Shown here: in pieces, positions 8,187-17,281 of the stretch
Position numbering within the stretch: position 1 is the stretch's first letter
Layout: each line of letters begins with the position of its first letter
NCBI GenBank assembly: GCA_021324445.1
Contig: JAJPJC010000202.1
Span: forward strand, 1-32,589
From: Isosphaeraceae bacterium
Lineage (GTDB): Bacteria > Planctomycetota > Planctomycetia > Isosphaerales > Isosphaeraceae
Reading direction: 5' to 3'
Length of the DNA: 32,589 nucleotides
Position numbers and translations under genes: made by a program
The notes under the pieces: model-generated
Databases searched by the model: none
What the model was told of the DNA's origin: nothing
Seen by the model: the letters and a program-made list of their open reading frames with translations, nothing else

Positions 8187-8771
8187 CTACTTCTTCTTGG
8201 CCTTCGCCCCCTCGAAGCCGACGGCGACCCAGATGTCGTCGCCGAGCATCTTGGCGAACTTGGGGTTGCCGACGCCGAACTCCGAGCGCTTGAGCACGAA
8301 CTGCGTGGTGAAGCCGGTCCGCTGGCCGCCCATGAACTGGGCGATCTTCCCCCCCTTGAGGGTGAAGGTGATCGGCTTGGTCACGCCGTGGAGGTCGAGG
8401 TCGCCGGTCACCTGGTAGCCCCCCTCGATCGGCTTGACCGCGGTGCTGGAGAAGCTCACGGTCGGGAACTGCTTGGTGTTGAAGAAATCGGGGCTGCGCA
8501 GGTGGCCGTCGCGCTTGGTGTTGTTGGTGTCGACGCTCTCCGGATTGATGGTCATCTTGAACGACGACTTGGACGGGTCGCTGGGGTCGAGGCTGAACGT
8601 CCCGGAGAACTCGTTGAACCGGCCGTTGAGCCAGGCCAGGTCGAGGTGGGAGACCTGGAAGGTCACGCTCGAATGCACGGGGTCGATGGTATAATCGTCA
8701 CCGGTGGCGGCCATGCCCAGGCCCAACACGGCGGTCGCCGCCATCGCCATGGCCAGAAGGTTCCTGCGCAT
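8187..8771 (-). CDS. YceI-family periplasmic lipid-binding-like protein
   Basis: The 194-residue product opens with a signal peptide (MRRNLLAMAMAATAVLGLGM, cleaved near AATGDD). The YceI lipocalin-like barrel follows: DDYTIDPVHSSVTFQVSHLD, then GRFNEFSGTFSLDPSDPSKS, HLRSPDFFNTKQFPTVSF, GDLDLHGVTKPITFTL and RSEFGVGNPKFAKMLGDD. These are the classical family blocks. YceI proteins bind an isoprenoid chain in the barrel and are usually periplasmic; their physiological role is often unclear. The ATG at 8771 is preceded by AAGGAG with 7-base spacing, which fixes the start. The gene lies 86 bases downstream of a MarR-family gene on the same strand, so it is probably controlled by that regulator. It converges with the methyltransferase gene. 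Confidence 0.95.
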   Translation of the reverse strand: MRRNLLAMAMAATAVLGLGMAATGDDYTIDPVHSSVTFQVSHLDLAWLNGRFNEFSGTFSLDPSDPSKSSFKMTINPESVDTNNTKRDGHLRSPDFFNTKQFPTVSFSSTAVKPIEGGYQVTGDLDLHGVTKPITFTLKGGKIAQFMGGQRTGFTTQFVLKRSEFGVGNPKFAKMLGDDIWVAVGFEGAKAKKK

Positions 8772-8857
8772 CAGTCGACTCCTTCTCAGGAAGAGAGAAA
8801 CCACAGGTCCAAGAAAAGCCCGCATCCGAAGTCGAACAGGTAGCTCGGGGTCGGTCC

Positions 8858-9343
8858 TCAATCGGCCGCCTGCGCATCGAGGCGGCCGAGGAGTTGGTGG
8901 AGGGTCTGGAGCTCCGAGGGCGTCAGGGCACCGAGGATCTGCTGGGCCATCGCCTGCTGGCTGGGCATGGCCTGAGCGAGCCGGTGCTTGCCGCGGCGGG
9001 TCAAGAACAGGCGATTGATGCGGCGATCGGCGCAGTCGGGCCGGCGTTCCACCCAGCCGTTGCCTTCCATGCGGTCGATCATCCCGCAGATGTTCCCCTT
9101 GGTGACGAGAAGCCGCTCGGCCAATTCCTGCTGGGTGATCCCCTGCTCGAGCCCGAGGGTGGCCAGGATATCGAACTGGGCGATCGACAGGCCATGGACC
9201 TCCAGCGCCTGCTCCAACCGCCGCTCCAGGCGAACTGTGGTGCGCACCAACTGGGCCCAGGTCCGCACCTCCAGCTCGTCCGGATGCAGGAGGATCGGCA
9301 GCCGCCACCGCTCCCGCCCGCCGCTCGACCGGGGTCTCGTCAT
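8858..9343 (-). CDS. MarR-family transcriptional regulator
   Basis: The 161-residue product has the MarR layout. N-terminal dimerisation helices (AQLVRTTVRLERRLEQALEV) are followed by GLSIAQFDILATLGLEQ-GIT, the winged-helix recognition part (QQELAERLLVTKGNICGMID, RMEGNGWVERRPDCADRR), the wing (INRLFLTRRGKH) and a C-terminal helix. It should bind DNA as a dimer and repress until a ligand or oxidant is sensed. The start is taken at the ATG at 9343, which leaves the palindrome at 9347-9360 immediately upstream; the longer frame to 9379 would place the palindrome inside the gene. YceI follows on the same strand, a common MarR-target arrangement. Confidence 0.93.
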   Translation of the reverse strand: MTRPRSSGGRERWRLPILLHPDELEVRTWAQLVRTTVRLERRLEQALEVHGLSIAQFDILATLGLEQGITQQELAERLLVTKGNICGMIDRMEGNGWVERRPDCADRRINRLFLTRRGKHRLAQAMPSQQAMAQQILGALTPSELQTLHQLLGRLDAQAAD

Positions 9344-9346
9344 GTC

Positions 9347-9360
9347 GTTTAGTTCTAAAC
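9347..9360 (-). promoter_or_regulatory. Perfect palindrome, probable MarR operator
   Basis: GTTTAG-TT-CTAAAC is a perfect 6-base inverted repeat around a 2-base centre, 3 bases upstream of the MarR gene start. It stands out as AT-rich in very GC-rich surroundings. MarR dimers bind palindromes of this size, commonly overlapping their own promoter, so autoregulation of the MarR-YceI operon is the natural reading. No second copy was seen in the 86-base MarR-YceI gap. Confidence 0.65.
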
Positions 9361-9452
9361 AATCGCGCCGCGATGTCAAGAGGTGAGCGGCTGGCTGGAC
9401 CTGGGTGCCGGGTGCCTCGGCGGCGCCACCAGTGGCGGGTCGAGGCGCCGGT

Positions 9453-10355
9453 TCAGTTCGGCTCGGAGAGCAGATCGGACCAGCTCGACGCGGTGAGCAG
9501 CCGCTCGCTCAATCGCTCGAGTCGCTCCAGGTCGTCGATCGCTTCGATCGCGGCGCGGGTCGCTTTGGGCAGACGCCCAAGACGCGCCCGGCCAAGGTGG
9601 ATGAGCAGTCTTCGGGCCCCCTTGATCTCGCCCTTGCGTTCTCCTGTCTCCATTCCCTCTTTCCGTCCCTCCTCCCTTCCCTCCTTGAGGATGACCTGAT
9701 AAAACGAGGAATCCTTGAGGATGTTCATGGTTCGGAGTCTCCTTCCGAGGGTCCCGATGATGTCGGGATCCAGGCGCAGACCGGCCAGGGTCAAGGTCGA
9801 CGCCATCATTGTAGCAGCATCCGCCGAAGGCGCCTCCGCGGCCAGCCGGGAATCGATCTGTTCCAAAATCCGAGGCACGTCCTGGACCGACACATTGGCC
9901 AGCGTGGCCATCGGCAGCGTGGCCAGGGGGCCGGCCAGGAGTGGCTCGAGGGGTTGCTCGCAGGCGCGAATGACCCGGTAGTAGAAGGTGACCACCTTGT
10001 CGTTGTCGGGGAGCCGGAGGTCGAGCACGCCGGTCAGCTTGCGGGAATCCGCCTCGGGTCGCAACAGGATCGCGACGCTCCGCACGCGCAGGTCGTACTT
10101 GAGGTCGAGCAGGGCATTGTACCGCCAGAGCCGGCGGGCCAGCCTGGAGTCACGATGGCTCTGCATCTCGATGTGGATGAGGTGCGCGCGTCGCCCCACC
10201 ACGCGGTAAACCTGATCGGTCTCGGCGGGGACGGTCGAGACGTCGGTGTCGATGACCTGGAGCGAGCCACCCGGGTTGAGCCGCAGGTAGGCCATCCAGG
10301 AAGGAGGATCGCGTTTGAGGATGTCCTTGGTGGTCATGTGGTAGGGCTTGGACAT
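9453..10355 (-). CDS. Rpn/PD-(D/E)XK nuclease-family protein with DUF4351-like C-terminus
   Basis: The 300-residue product belongs to the transposase/nuclease-like families that are numerous in planctomycetes and cyanobacteria. The N-terminal nuclease-like domain has an acidic IDTDVSTV strand (about 35-42) and HLIHIEMQSHRD (Glu63-x-Gln65), the expected D...ExQ variant of the PD-(D/E)XK core. The next block, LARRLWRYNALLDLKYDLRV, is typical of the group. A charged linker rich in Glu-Gly and Lys-Gly (about 226-247) leads to a C-terminal helical part, LGRARLGRLPKATRAAIEAI, like DUF4351. Its biological role is unknown; Rpn relatives promote RecA-independent recombination. The ATG at 10355 is preceded by GAGGTGA at 5-base spacing; an in-frame GTG lies 9 bases upstream. 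There are no transposon ends around it. Confidence 0.8.
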   Translation of the reverse strand: MSKPYHMTTKDILKRDPPSWMAYLRLNPGGSLQVIDTDVSTVPAETDQVYRVVGRRAHLIHIEMQSHRDSRLARRLWRYNALLDLKYDLRVRSVAILLRPEADSRKLTGVLDLRLPDNDKVVTFYYRVIRACEQPLEPLLAGPLATLPMATLANVSVQDVPRILEQIDSRLAAEAPSADAATMMASTLTLAGLRLDPDIIGTLGRRLRTMNILKDSSFYQVILKEGREEGRKEGMETGERKGEIKGARRLLIHLGRARLGRLPKATRAAIEAIDDLERLERLSERLLTASSWSDLLSEPN

Positions 10356-10888
10356 CGGCGTCACCTCGCTGACAGGCTTGGGGACGAGCGGTCGGGATCG
10401 GAGGATCGATCAGCCTCGGTGCGGCGCCGCAACGGCGACCGGTGTGGAGCGACTGCGATCGTCGCGCCGGATTCGGAAGGATTCCTACCGGCACCCGGCG
10501 CAGATTGCAACCCCGAGCCCGGCGAGGGCCTGAGGTCCCGGGCCCCCGGGGGCCGGGGAGGCCCAACCCGCCGCCGCACCGATCCGGGCCAGGCCGGGCT
10601 GTGGCGCGAATGGCACGCGATTCCCGAGATGGTGAGGGGCCCGAGCTTGCGGCGAGGCGTGGCCAGCACCAAGTCGAACGCGGTGATGATCCCCAACCCC
10701 AGCGCCCGGGCGATCACCCGCTCGATCACGGCGCTCCCGGGTTTTTCGTGGCAAAGCGGGTTTGGGGCGGTTAAATTCCCTCAAGGAGATCGCCCGGCGG
10801 ATCGGGCGCTCCCAGAGCCTGGTCCGGATCAAACTTGCCATGATCGGCCGCCAGTGGGAGAGTACAGCCCACCCGGGAGAGCGACCCG
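10356..10888. other. Intergenic region without a recognisable gene
   Basis: This 533-base stretch separates the divergent nuclease-like gene and the TPR kinase gene. Frames are open on both strands because of high GC, but their translations are Arg/Pro/Gly-rich, lack domain signatures and have no convincing ribosome-binding sites. An AT-richer patch (about 10768-10782, GGTTAAATTCCCTC) could belong to the kinase promoter, but no clear -35/-10 pair is visible. Confidence 0.5.
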
Positions 10889-13800
10889 ATGAGCGTGAGC
10901 CTGGAATCCCTCTCGACACTCCAGCTCCCTCGCATCGCCGAGGTGGGCGATCCGTTTGAAGCGGCCTGGAGAACCGGCCGGAGGCCGCGGATCGAAGAGG
11001 TCCTCGCCGGCGTCGCGGCGCCGGAGCGATCCCCACTGCTCGGCCTGCTCCTGGCCCTGGAGTGGGAGATCCGCCTGGGACTGGGCGAGGCGCCGACGAT
11101 CCAGGAGTATCGCGCGCGGTTCCCGGGGCAGGATGAGGTGATCTTCGATGCGATCAACGCCCTGATCCTGGACCGCGATGGCTCCGACCCGGCCGGCGGC
11201 GACGCTCGCCTGCTGCGGCCATCCGGGTGCCTGGATCGCGCGTCCTCCTCCACCTGCGTGAGCCCCCTGGGGATGACCAGCTCTTCCGGACGCTACTGGA
11301 TCCTCCGGCCCCACGCCCGAGGAGGGCTGGGAGAGATCTTCGTGGCCCACGACGGGGAGCTAGCCCGCGACGTGGCCTTGAAGCAGATCCGGCCGGAGTC
11401 GGCCGATGAACCCGAGAGTCGCTCGCGCTTCGTCCGCGAGGCGATGGTCACCGGGCGGCTCGAGCATCCCGGCATCGTGCCCGTCTACGGGCTCGGCCGG
11501 GACCCCGCAGGGCGGCCCTTCTACGCCATGCGCTATGTCAAGGGGGACACCCTGGCGGAGGTCATTCGACGGTTTCACGAGGGTGCCAGAGCCGAGGGCA
11601 AGCCGGCCTGGCGCGGGGTGGAGTTTCGCAAGCTGCTCGGACGGTTCCTGGATGTCTGCAACGTGATCGACTACGCCCACAGCAAGGGCGTGATCCACCG
11701 CGACCTGAAACCGCGCAACATCATGGTCGGCCCGTTCGGCGAGACCCTGGTGCTCGATTGGGGACTGGCCAAGGAGCTGATGCAGCCCGGCGGGCAGCCC
11801 GATTCGGAGCTGGGCCTCTTGCTCTCCTCGCCGGACCCCCAGTTCGCGGGGACCATCCCCGGCATGGCCGTCGGCACGCCCCAGTTCATGAGTCCCGAGC
11901 AGGCGGCCGGGCAGCCCGGCCGGGTCGGACCAGCCAGCGATGTGTACAATCTGGGCGCGACGTTCTACTGTCTCCTGACCGGCCGGCCGCCGTTTCGCGA
12001 CCCGGATCCCAACCTGACTCTGGAGCAGGTCCGCCGCGGCGCCTTCCCCTTGCCTCGAGTGATCGATCCCACGATCCCCCGGCCGCTCGAGGCGATCTCC
12101 CGCAAGGCCATGGCCCTGGAGCCGCAAGCCCGCTACGCCTCGCCGCGCGCCCTGGCCGAGGACCTGGAACGATGGCTGGCCGATGAGCCGGTCTCGGCCT
12201 GGCGCGAGCCCTGGGCGACCAAGGTCCGCCGCCGGGTGGCACAACATCGCACGATGGTGACCACCGGGGTGGCTCTGGTCGTGCTCGCCGCGGTCGCCCT
12301 GGGCTCCTTCGCCGTGTACCAGCGCCAGGCGAACCGGCGCCTGGCGCACATGAACCGCGATCTCCAGACGGCCGAGCAGCGCGCGGAGAGCTCCCGCGCC
12401 CGGGCGGAAGACCGCGTCGAGCTGGCGCTGCGCGCCGTCGAGCACTTCCATCGGGTCGTCACCGGACACCTGGACCTCCAGAATCGGCCCGAGCTCGCAC
12501 CCCTGCGCAAGGAGCTCCTCCAGGCGCCCCGGGAGTTCTATCGTCTCCTCATCGCGGGGATTCAGAACAATCCGGAAAGCCGGCCGGAGACCTTGGCCAA
12601 GCTGGCGGAGGCCCTGCTGGGGCTCGTCCAGATCACGACCCTGATCGACTCGGAATCCCAGGCCCTCCAGCTCGATCACAAGGCCATCGCCGTGCTGGAT
12701 CAACTGGCCCGGGACCACCCCGCTGTCCCCACTTACCGATTCGCGCTGGCCAAGGCCCTCGCCGCCCTGGCGACGCTCCAGCACCGCGCCGGCCGGTCCC
12801 CGGAGTCGCTGGCCAGCAGCGAGCGGGCGCGCGGCCTCTACCAGGACCTGGCCCGTACCCATCCGGCGGATGAGCGCTATCCATCCGGGCTGGCGGAAGT
12901 CGAAACCCACCTCGGCATCCTGCACCGTGAAGGAGGTCGGCTCGACCAGGCACGGGCGACCTACCGGCACGCCCAGGTCTTGCTCCAGGACCTGGTCCGC
13001 GATCACCCCGCCAACGGCACCTATCAGTCCGAACTCGGGCAGGTCCTGAGGAATCTCGGCGTGCTGTCTAGCGCCTCCCGGCAGCCCGGGGAGGCGCTCG
13101 CCAGCTACGAGCAGGCGCGCGCGATCTTCCAGGGCCTGGTCCGCGACCATCCCGCCGTCGTGAACTATCGCAGAGGCCTGGCCGACTGTTTCTTCAACCT
13201 CGGTAACGTCTACGGCATCGATCTGGGGAAGTCCCAGCAGGCGCTGGAGAACTACCAGGCGGCCCGCGCGATCCGGGAGGAGCTGGTCCGCGAGCAGCCC
13301 AGCGTGGCCGAGTATCGAGCGGCCCTGGCCCACACTCATGGTCAGATCGCCGCGTACCCGTGGTTGGTGCCACGTGCGGAGCGCCTGGCCAACCTCGAGC
13401 GGGCGCGCGACCTCCTCCAGGGGCTGGTCCGCGAGAATCCCGAAGTCATCAAGTATCGCTCCGACCTGGCCCTGACCCATTACCATCTCAGCGGTCGTCA
13501 ATGGGAGTTCCGACGTCTCACGGAAGCCCTGGCCAGCCTGGAGCAGGCGCGCGGTCTCTCCGAGAAACTCACTCAAGACGTCCCGCATGACTTGACATCC
13601 TGGAATCTCCTGGGCGCGATCTGGGAGGACCAGGGCGGCCTGCTGTCCGACCTGGGGAGGTCTCAGGATGTGGAGCACGCCTACCAGCAGGCAATCCACC
13701 ACCAGCGACTGGCCTACGACAAGGCCGATCCGAAGACGCGCTTCAAACGGGAGTTTGGGCTCGCCCTGGTGAATCACCTCGGGAAGCTGGCCGAGCTCCA

Positions 13801-14194
13801 GCGCACGCGCAGCCGGCCGGACGAAGCGGTTCAGTCCTGGCTCAAGGCTCATGAGGTCCTGGTGGATCTGCCGGGCTCGCCTGGGGACGAATCTTACACG
13901 GATGCCCAGGTCTGTGCTCAGTCGTCCGGCCTGATCGGCTGGGGCCGGCCCAACCTCACGGCTGCCGAGCAAGCCCAACGGCGGGTGCTCGCCGACCTGG
14001 CGATGGCGGCGCTGCGCCGGGCGGCCGCAGCCAGGCTGAGCTTCGAAGGCTTGAGAGCCGACGCCCGCCTCGACCCGCTCCGCGATCGCGCCGACTTCCA
14101 GATGCTCCTGATGGACCTGGCATTCCCCTCCAATCCGTTCCGGGACGATCCCGAGAGCCCCGGTCCGGCGGCTCGCCGAACCGCCGGTCGCTGA
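10889..14194 (+). CDS. Serine/threonine protein kinase with transmembrane segment and TPR repeats
   Basis: The 1101-residue product has an N-terminal extension of about 134 residues typical of planctomycete kinases, then a Hanks-type kinase domain (about 136-433). That domain contains the Gly-rich loop ARGGLGEIFVAHD, catalytic Lys in VALK (K165), HRDLKPRNIM (270-279), LDWGLAK in place of DFG (290-296) and GTPQFMSPEQAAG. A transmembrane helix (about 457-477) and a basic stretch are followed by roughly 600 residues of TPR-like repeats (for example ASYEQARAIFQGLVRDHPA and related units). The kinase should be cytoplasmic with the TPR part beyond the membrane, where it may sense or bind partners. 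DWG for DFG is tolerated in several active kinases. The ATG has GGGAGAG about 7 bases upstream. Unlike the broken kinase at 17282, it has no sigma factor beside it. Confidence 0.93.
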   Translation: MSVSLESLSTLQLPRIAEVGDPFEAAWRTGRRPRIEEVLAGVAAPERSPLLGLLLALEWEIRLGLGEAPTIQEYRARFPGQDEVIFDAINALILDRDGSDPAGGDARLLRPSGCLDRASSSTCVSPLGMTSSSGRYWILRPHARGGLGEIFVAHDGELARDVALKQIRPESADEPESRSRFVREAMVTGRLEHPGIVPVYGLGRDPAGRPFYAMRYVKGDTLAEVIRRFHEGARAEGKPAWRGVEFRKLLGRFLDVCNVIDYAHSKGVIHRDLKPRNIMVGPFGETLVLDWGLAKELMQPGGQPDSELGLLLSSPDPQFAGTIPGMAVGTPQFMSPEQAAGQPGRVGPASDVYNLGATFYCLLTGRPPFRDPDPNLTLEQVRRGAFPLPRVIDPTIPRPLEAISRKAMALEPQARYASPRALAEDLERWLADEPVSAWREPWATKVRRRVAQHRTMVTTGVALVVLAAVALGSFAVYQRQANRRLAHMNRDLQTAEQRAESSRARAEDRVELALRAVEHFHRVVTGHLDLQNRPELAPLRKELLQAPREFYRLLIAGIQNNPESRPETLAKLAEALLGLVQITTLIDSESQALQLDHKAIAVLDQLARDHPAVPTYRFALAKALAALATLQHRAGRSPESLASSERARGLYQDLARTHPADERYPSGLAEVETHLGILHREGGRLDQARATYRHAQVLLQDLVRDHPANGTYQSELGQVLRNLGVLSSASRQPGEALASYEQARAIFQGLVRDHPAVVNYRRGLADCFFNLGNVYGIDLGKSQQALENYQAARAIREELVREQPSVAEYRAALAHTHGQIAAYPWLVPRAERLANLERARDLLQGLVRENPEVIKYRSDLALTHYHLSGRQWEFRRLTEALASLEQARGLSEKLTQDVPHDLTSWNLLGAIWEDQGGLLSDLGRSQDVEHAYQQAIHHQRLAYDKADPKTRFKREFGLALVNHLGKLAELQRTRSRPDEAVQSWLKAHEVLVDLPGSPGDESYTDAQVCAQSSGLIGWGRPNLTAAEQAQRRVLADLAMAALRRAAAARLSFEGLRADARLDPLRDRADFQMLLMDLAFPSNPFRDDPESPGPAARRTAGR

Positions 14195-14254
14195 TGACCC
14201 CAGGCAGGAGGCCACCATCGGGCCACTTCGTGTCGGGGCTTCATCCGAGGAACG

Positions 14255-14300
14255 TCGAGTCCGGCCGGCCGCGGGAAGTCGAGAGTCCGGCCGGACTCGA
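14255..14300. terminator. Strong inverted repeat between convergent genes
   Basis: TCGAGTCCGGCCGG (14255-14268) is perfectly complementary to 14287-14300, giving a 14-base stem with an 18-base loop. The right arm is itself part of a 16-base perfect palindrome (14283-14298). It lies between the 3' ends of the TPR kinase (plus) and the delta-60 gene (minus), so it suits a bidirectional terminator. There is no T tract on either side. Confidence 0.55.
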
Positions 14301-14330
14301 TCGGAGAGACGCGGTGGCGGGGAAATCGCC

Positions 14331-16295
14331 TCAGGAGAGGCCATGGTGCCGTCGCGATGGCGGCCCGCCCAGGTCTTCCACGGGACCCATGAGCAGCGCG
14401 TCGACGGCGGCGGCCGAGGGCGCCGCGGGCCGCGCCGCCATCACCACCGGAACGGTGCTTACCCCGACCTGGCCCGCCCCCACCACGGCGAGGCTCGCGC
14501 CGTGCTTGCCCAGGAGCACCGTGGATGGGCCGCTCGCCAGGCCGCTGATCGTCAGCTCGAGCGGGGTCTGGAAGTTCAGCTTGCCCCGCGGCGTGAGCGT
14601 GATCGTGTGGGCCGTCGGATCGTAGGCCACGCTCGCCAGGGGGATGATCTTGACGTGCTTCTTCTTCCCCTTGGGGATCGTCGTGATCTGGAACGCGCTC
14701 AGCGGTAGGCCCGAACCTCCCCCGAGCGAGTTGTTGAAGTTGAGCACGATCTGGGTCGTGCCCTTCTTCGCTTTGACCAGGCTCGCGCCGGTCAACTCGA
14801 CGGGATTCGGGGTGGGCGTGGGCGTCAAGGTCGGTGTGGGTGTCCGGGTCGGTGTGGGTGTCGGTGTCGGGGTCGATGTGGGTGTCGGGGTGGGCGTTGG
14901 AGTTGGCGTGGGCGTCGGGTTCGGTGGGGGTGTGGGCGTCGGGGTGGTCCCTCCGCCGTCGTTCTCCTGGCTCAGATAACGAACGAGGATGTCCCCGGCG
15001 TAGTCGCCATCGGTGCCGTCGTGGAAAGCTCCGCCCACGACGATCTTGCCGTCGGGCTGAAGCGCGAGGGCGGCGCCGCTGGCCTGGGCCAAGCCGTTGG
15101 GAACAGCGGTTGTGACCAGGCCACCCTGGCCGAAGTTGGCCTCGAGCGTGCCGTCGGGCTGGTACGCCGCCAGCGCGAACAGTTTGACGGAAGACTCCGT
15201 CAGGACCCCGGCCGTATAGATCTCGCCGTCGGCAGCGAGGGCGATGCCGGTGGCCGTGGCTGTGCCGTTCGGGAAGCTGGTCGTCACCCTCCCGCCGTTA
15301 CCGAAGCTGGTGTCCAGACTGCCATCGCTGTTATAGCGGACCAGGCCGAAGTCGTTACCGGCCCTCGCCGCCACGAGGATATGACCGTCGGGCTGGACGG
15401 CCAGGGCCTGGCCGTTGGCCTGGACGCCGGGGAAGCTGGTCGTCACTGCGCCGTGAAATGAGCCGAATGTCGTGACGAACGCGCCGTGCGAGTCCAGCTC
15501 GGCCACGCCGATCTCCTGGCCCGATGAGTCCGTGACGGTCCCCGCCGCGAGAATATTCCCGTCAGGAGTGATGGCGACGCTATTGAGGATCTCGTCTCTG
15601 GCCCCGGGAAAGCCGACAAATTGGGCTCCTCCTCTGCCGAACGTGAGATCCGGCGAGCCATTGGAGTTGAACCGCGCCAGGAGGAAGACGTCGCTCAGGC
15701 CGATAGCCACGGCCTAGACCGACCCGGCGATGAGGATCTTGCCGTCGGGTTGAACGACGACGCAGGAGGGACCGACTCCGAACGGCCCGGAGAGCGGGTC
15801 GACAGAGGCGAAGGAGACGACGCTCCTGCCGCCCTGCCCGAAGGACCCATTGAGCAAGCCGTTCGTGTTGAGGCGGACCACCTCGATGGTCTCTCCCGGT
15901 GGAGGCCCGACCCCCACCGCCAGAATCTTGTGATCTCCGGGTTCGATGGCCACGCACGTGAATCCACCCAGGTAGGGTAAGTTGACTCCGCCGTACTGGA
16001 AATCCGGGTCCGGGAGGCCATTCGGCAGGAATCGGTTGATCGTCCCGTGGCCAACGCCGTCCGAACCTGCCTCGACGATGTTGCCGTCGGGCTGCACGGC
16101 GACCCCGCCGATGAGGGCTCCGCTGTCCCTCCAAAAGGTGATCGCTCCACCGTTGCCGAAACTCGAATCCAGGTGGCCGGCGTGCAGCAGAGTCCGCCGC
16201 TCCAGGCATTCCGCCGCCGGTCTCGCCCGCCGCCCTGGGCTGCGACACTCATCCTCATGTCGGCGCCGCCCACGACCGCTCGCGCGTGCCCCCAT
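14331..16295 (-). pseudogene. Delta-60 repeat surface protein split by an in-frame amber codon
   Basis: The gene opens at an ATG (16295) with GGGAGGGG 5 bases upstream. It begins with an Arg-rich leader and CLERRTLLHAG, the planctomycete N-terminal motif of secreted proteins. Delta-60-type repeats follow, each with LD-x-SFG-x-GG and a V-A-V-QPDGKI-L-VAG strand (for example DSSFGNGGAITF; VVVQPDGKILIAG). An in-frame TAG at 14715 + 1000 (positions 15714-15716) interrupts the frame, which continues without any shift as [20 protein letters not shown] for another 459 residues. After about seven repeats come a 46-residue Thr-Pro linker (14808-14945) and the C-terminal domain shared with the subtilase (14370-14792). 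Such repeats form beta-propeller-like extracellular domains. Unless the amber is read through, only a 193-residue fragment is made, without the C-terminal domain. A single assembly error is possible. Confidence 0.8.
14808..14945 (-). repeat. Thr-Pro dipeptide repeat linker
   Basis: This low-complexity tract encodes about 46 residues of nearly pure Thr-Pro alternation between the delta-60 repeats and the shared C-terminal domain. At DNA level it is a GGTGTGGGTGTCGG-type repeat that could slip in replication. It separates domains as an extended spacer, and its place is taken by a Gly-Asn linker in the subtilase. Confidence 0.85.
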
Positions 16296-16654
16296 CGTTC
16301 CCCTCCCGTGATATCAAGCCTGGATGCTGCCCGGGATCATGAAGATCTCGTCGCCGTTTTCCCCTTCGGGACTCGGTCGCCTCCGGCCAACGGCCTCCGC
16401 GAGGCGCGGCGGAGTTGCCCGGCCCGATCGTGTACAGGCCCAACCCGGCCTGAGACCGGCCAGGAGAAGGCGGGGGGCACGGGGCCCAGGAATCAACCGG
16501 ATCCGGTCGAGGACTTGCTTGAATTCATCCCGCCATTGATCAAGAATGGGATCTCGCCGGGGGCTCTGGCTTGGACGAGAGCTGGATGGCACCCCGGTTC
16601 GGTGCCGGGGCGGTTGTCGGTTGGCGGGTGCCCGGATGGTGAAGAGGCGTCCTG
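16296..16654. other. Intergenic region upstream of the sigma-factor remnant
   Basis: This 359-base spacer lies between the divergent delta-60 and sigma-factor remnants. The minus-strand frame 16314-16592 (92 residues, with DQWRDEFKQVLDRI near its start) has no supporting ribosome-binding site or family match I recognise. The promoters of both flanking genes should lie here, but no clear elements are seen. Confidence 0.45.
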
Positions 16655-17264
16655 ATGTCGGGACGGGATGGCTGTTTCGCTGAGCTGATGGCCCGGCTGC
16701 GCGCCGGCGACGACGCGGCCGAGATCCTGGTCTTCCGCCGCTCTGTGCGGCGCCTGATCGCCCTGGCCAGCCGGCAGTTCGAAGCCCGGATGCGCGATCG
16801 GGCCGACGCGGAGAATGTGGTGCTCTCCGCCTACCGCAGCTTCTTCCACCGCCACGCGCGCGGCGAATTCGACCTTGCCGGCTGGGACGAACTCTGGTCG
16901 CTGCTGGCCGTCATCACCCTCCATAAGTGCACCCAGCGGCGGAAGTACCTCCGCGCCGCCCGGCGCGACGCCGGCCGCAATGTCCGCCTGCCCGAGCGAG
17001 AGGGAGGACGCGGTCGGGATCCCCGACCGAGCCCCGACACCCGCCGAGGCGGCGATCCTGACCGAGACCATCGGGCGCCTGTTCCAGCTCATGGCACCCG
17101 ACGACCGGCCCATCGTCGAGCAGATCCTCCTGGGCTGCACGGCCGAGGAGATCGCCGAGCGGCTCGATTGCTCGGAACGGACGGTGCGTCGCGCGCGGCA
17201 ACGAGCCAAGCATCAGCTCCAGCACTTGCTCGGTGAGCGCGGCGCCGAGGCGGGGACGCCCTGA
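16655..17264 (+). pseudogene. Sigma-70 (ECF-type) factor with a frameshift
   Basis: Residues from the ATG at 16655 form sigma region 2: RLRAGDDAAEILVFRRSVRR, ARMRDRADAENVVLSAYRSF, then WDELWSLLAVITLHKCTQRR. After LPERE (17000-17002) the frame runs into nonsense, while the +1 frame continues EDAVGIPDRAPTPAEAAIL and region 4, DDRPIVEQILLGCTAEEIAE followed by RLDCSERTVRRARQRAKHQL, to a stop at 17262-17264. One extra G in the run at 17002-17004 explains the break. The joined product would be about 200 residues, normal for an ECF factor. It would direct RNA polymerase to a specific promoter set; planctomycetes often pair such factors with a kinase, and a kinase gene follows 17 bases later. As read, region 4 (-35 recognition) is lost, so the factor should not function. 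Confidence 0.82.
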
Positions 17265-17281
17265 CATCGAAGGAGGGGACG

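Noticed and set aside
9405..10892. A long plus-strand frame opposite the nuclease-like gene, running to the kinase start
   Set aside because: Its composition is that of an antisense shadow, and the minus-strand protein has recognisable nuclease-family blocks.
11360..14344. A 994-codon minus-strand frame opposite the TPR kinase
   Set aside because: It is a GC-driven shadow of the kinase; the plus strand carries all kinase motifs and the ribosome-binding site.
16314..16592. A 92-codon minus-strand frame upstream of the sigma-factor remnant
   Set aside because: It has no ribosome-binding site and no family resemblance beyond one helical stretch.
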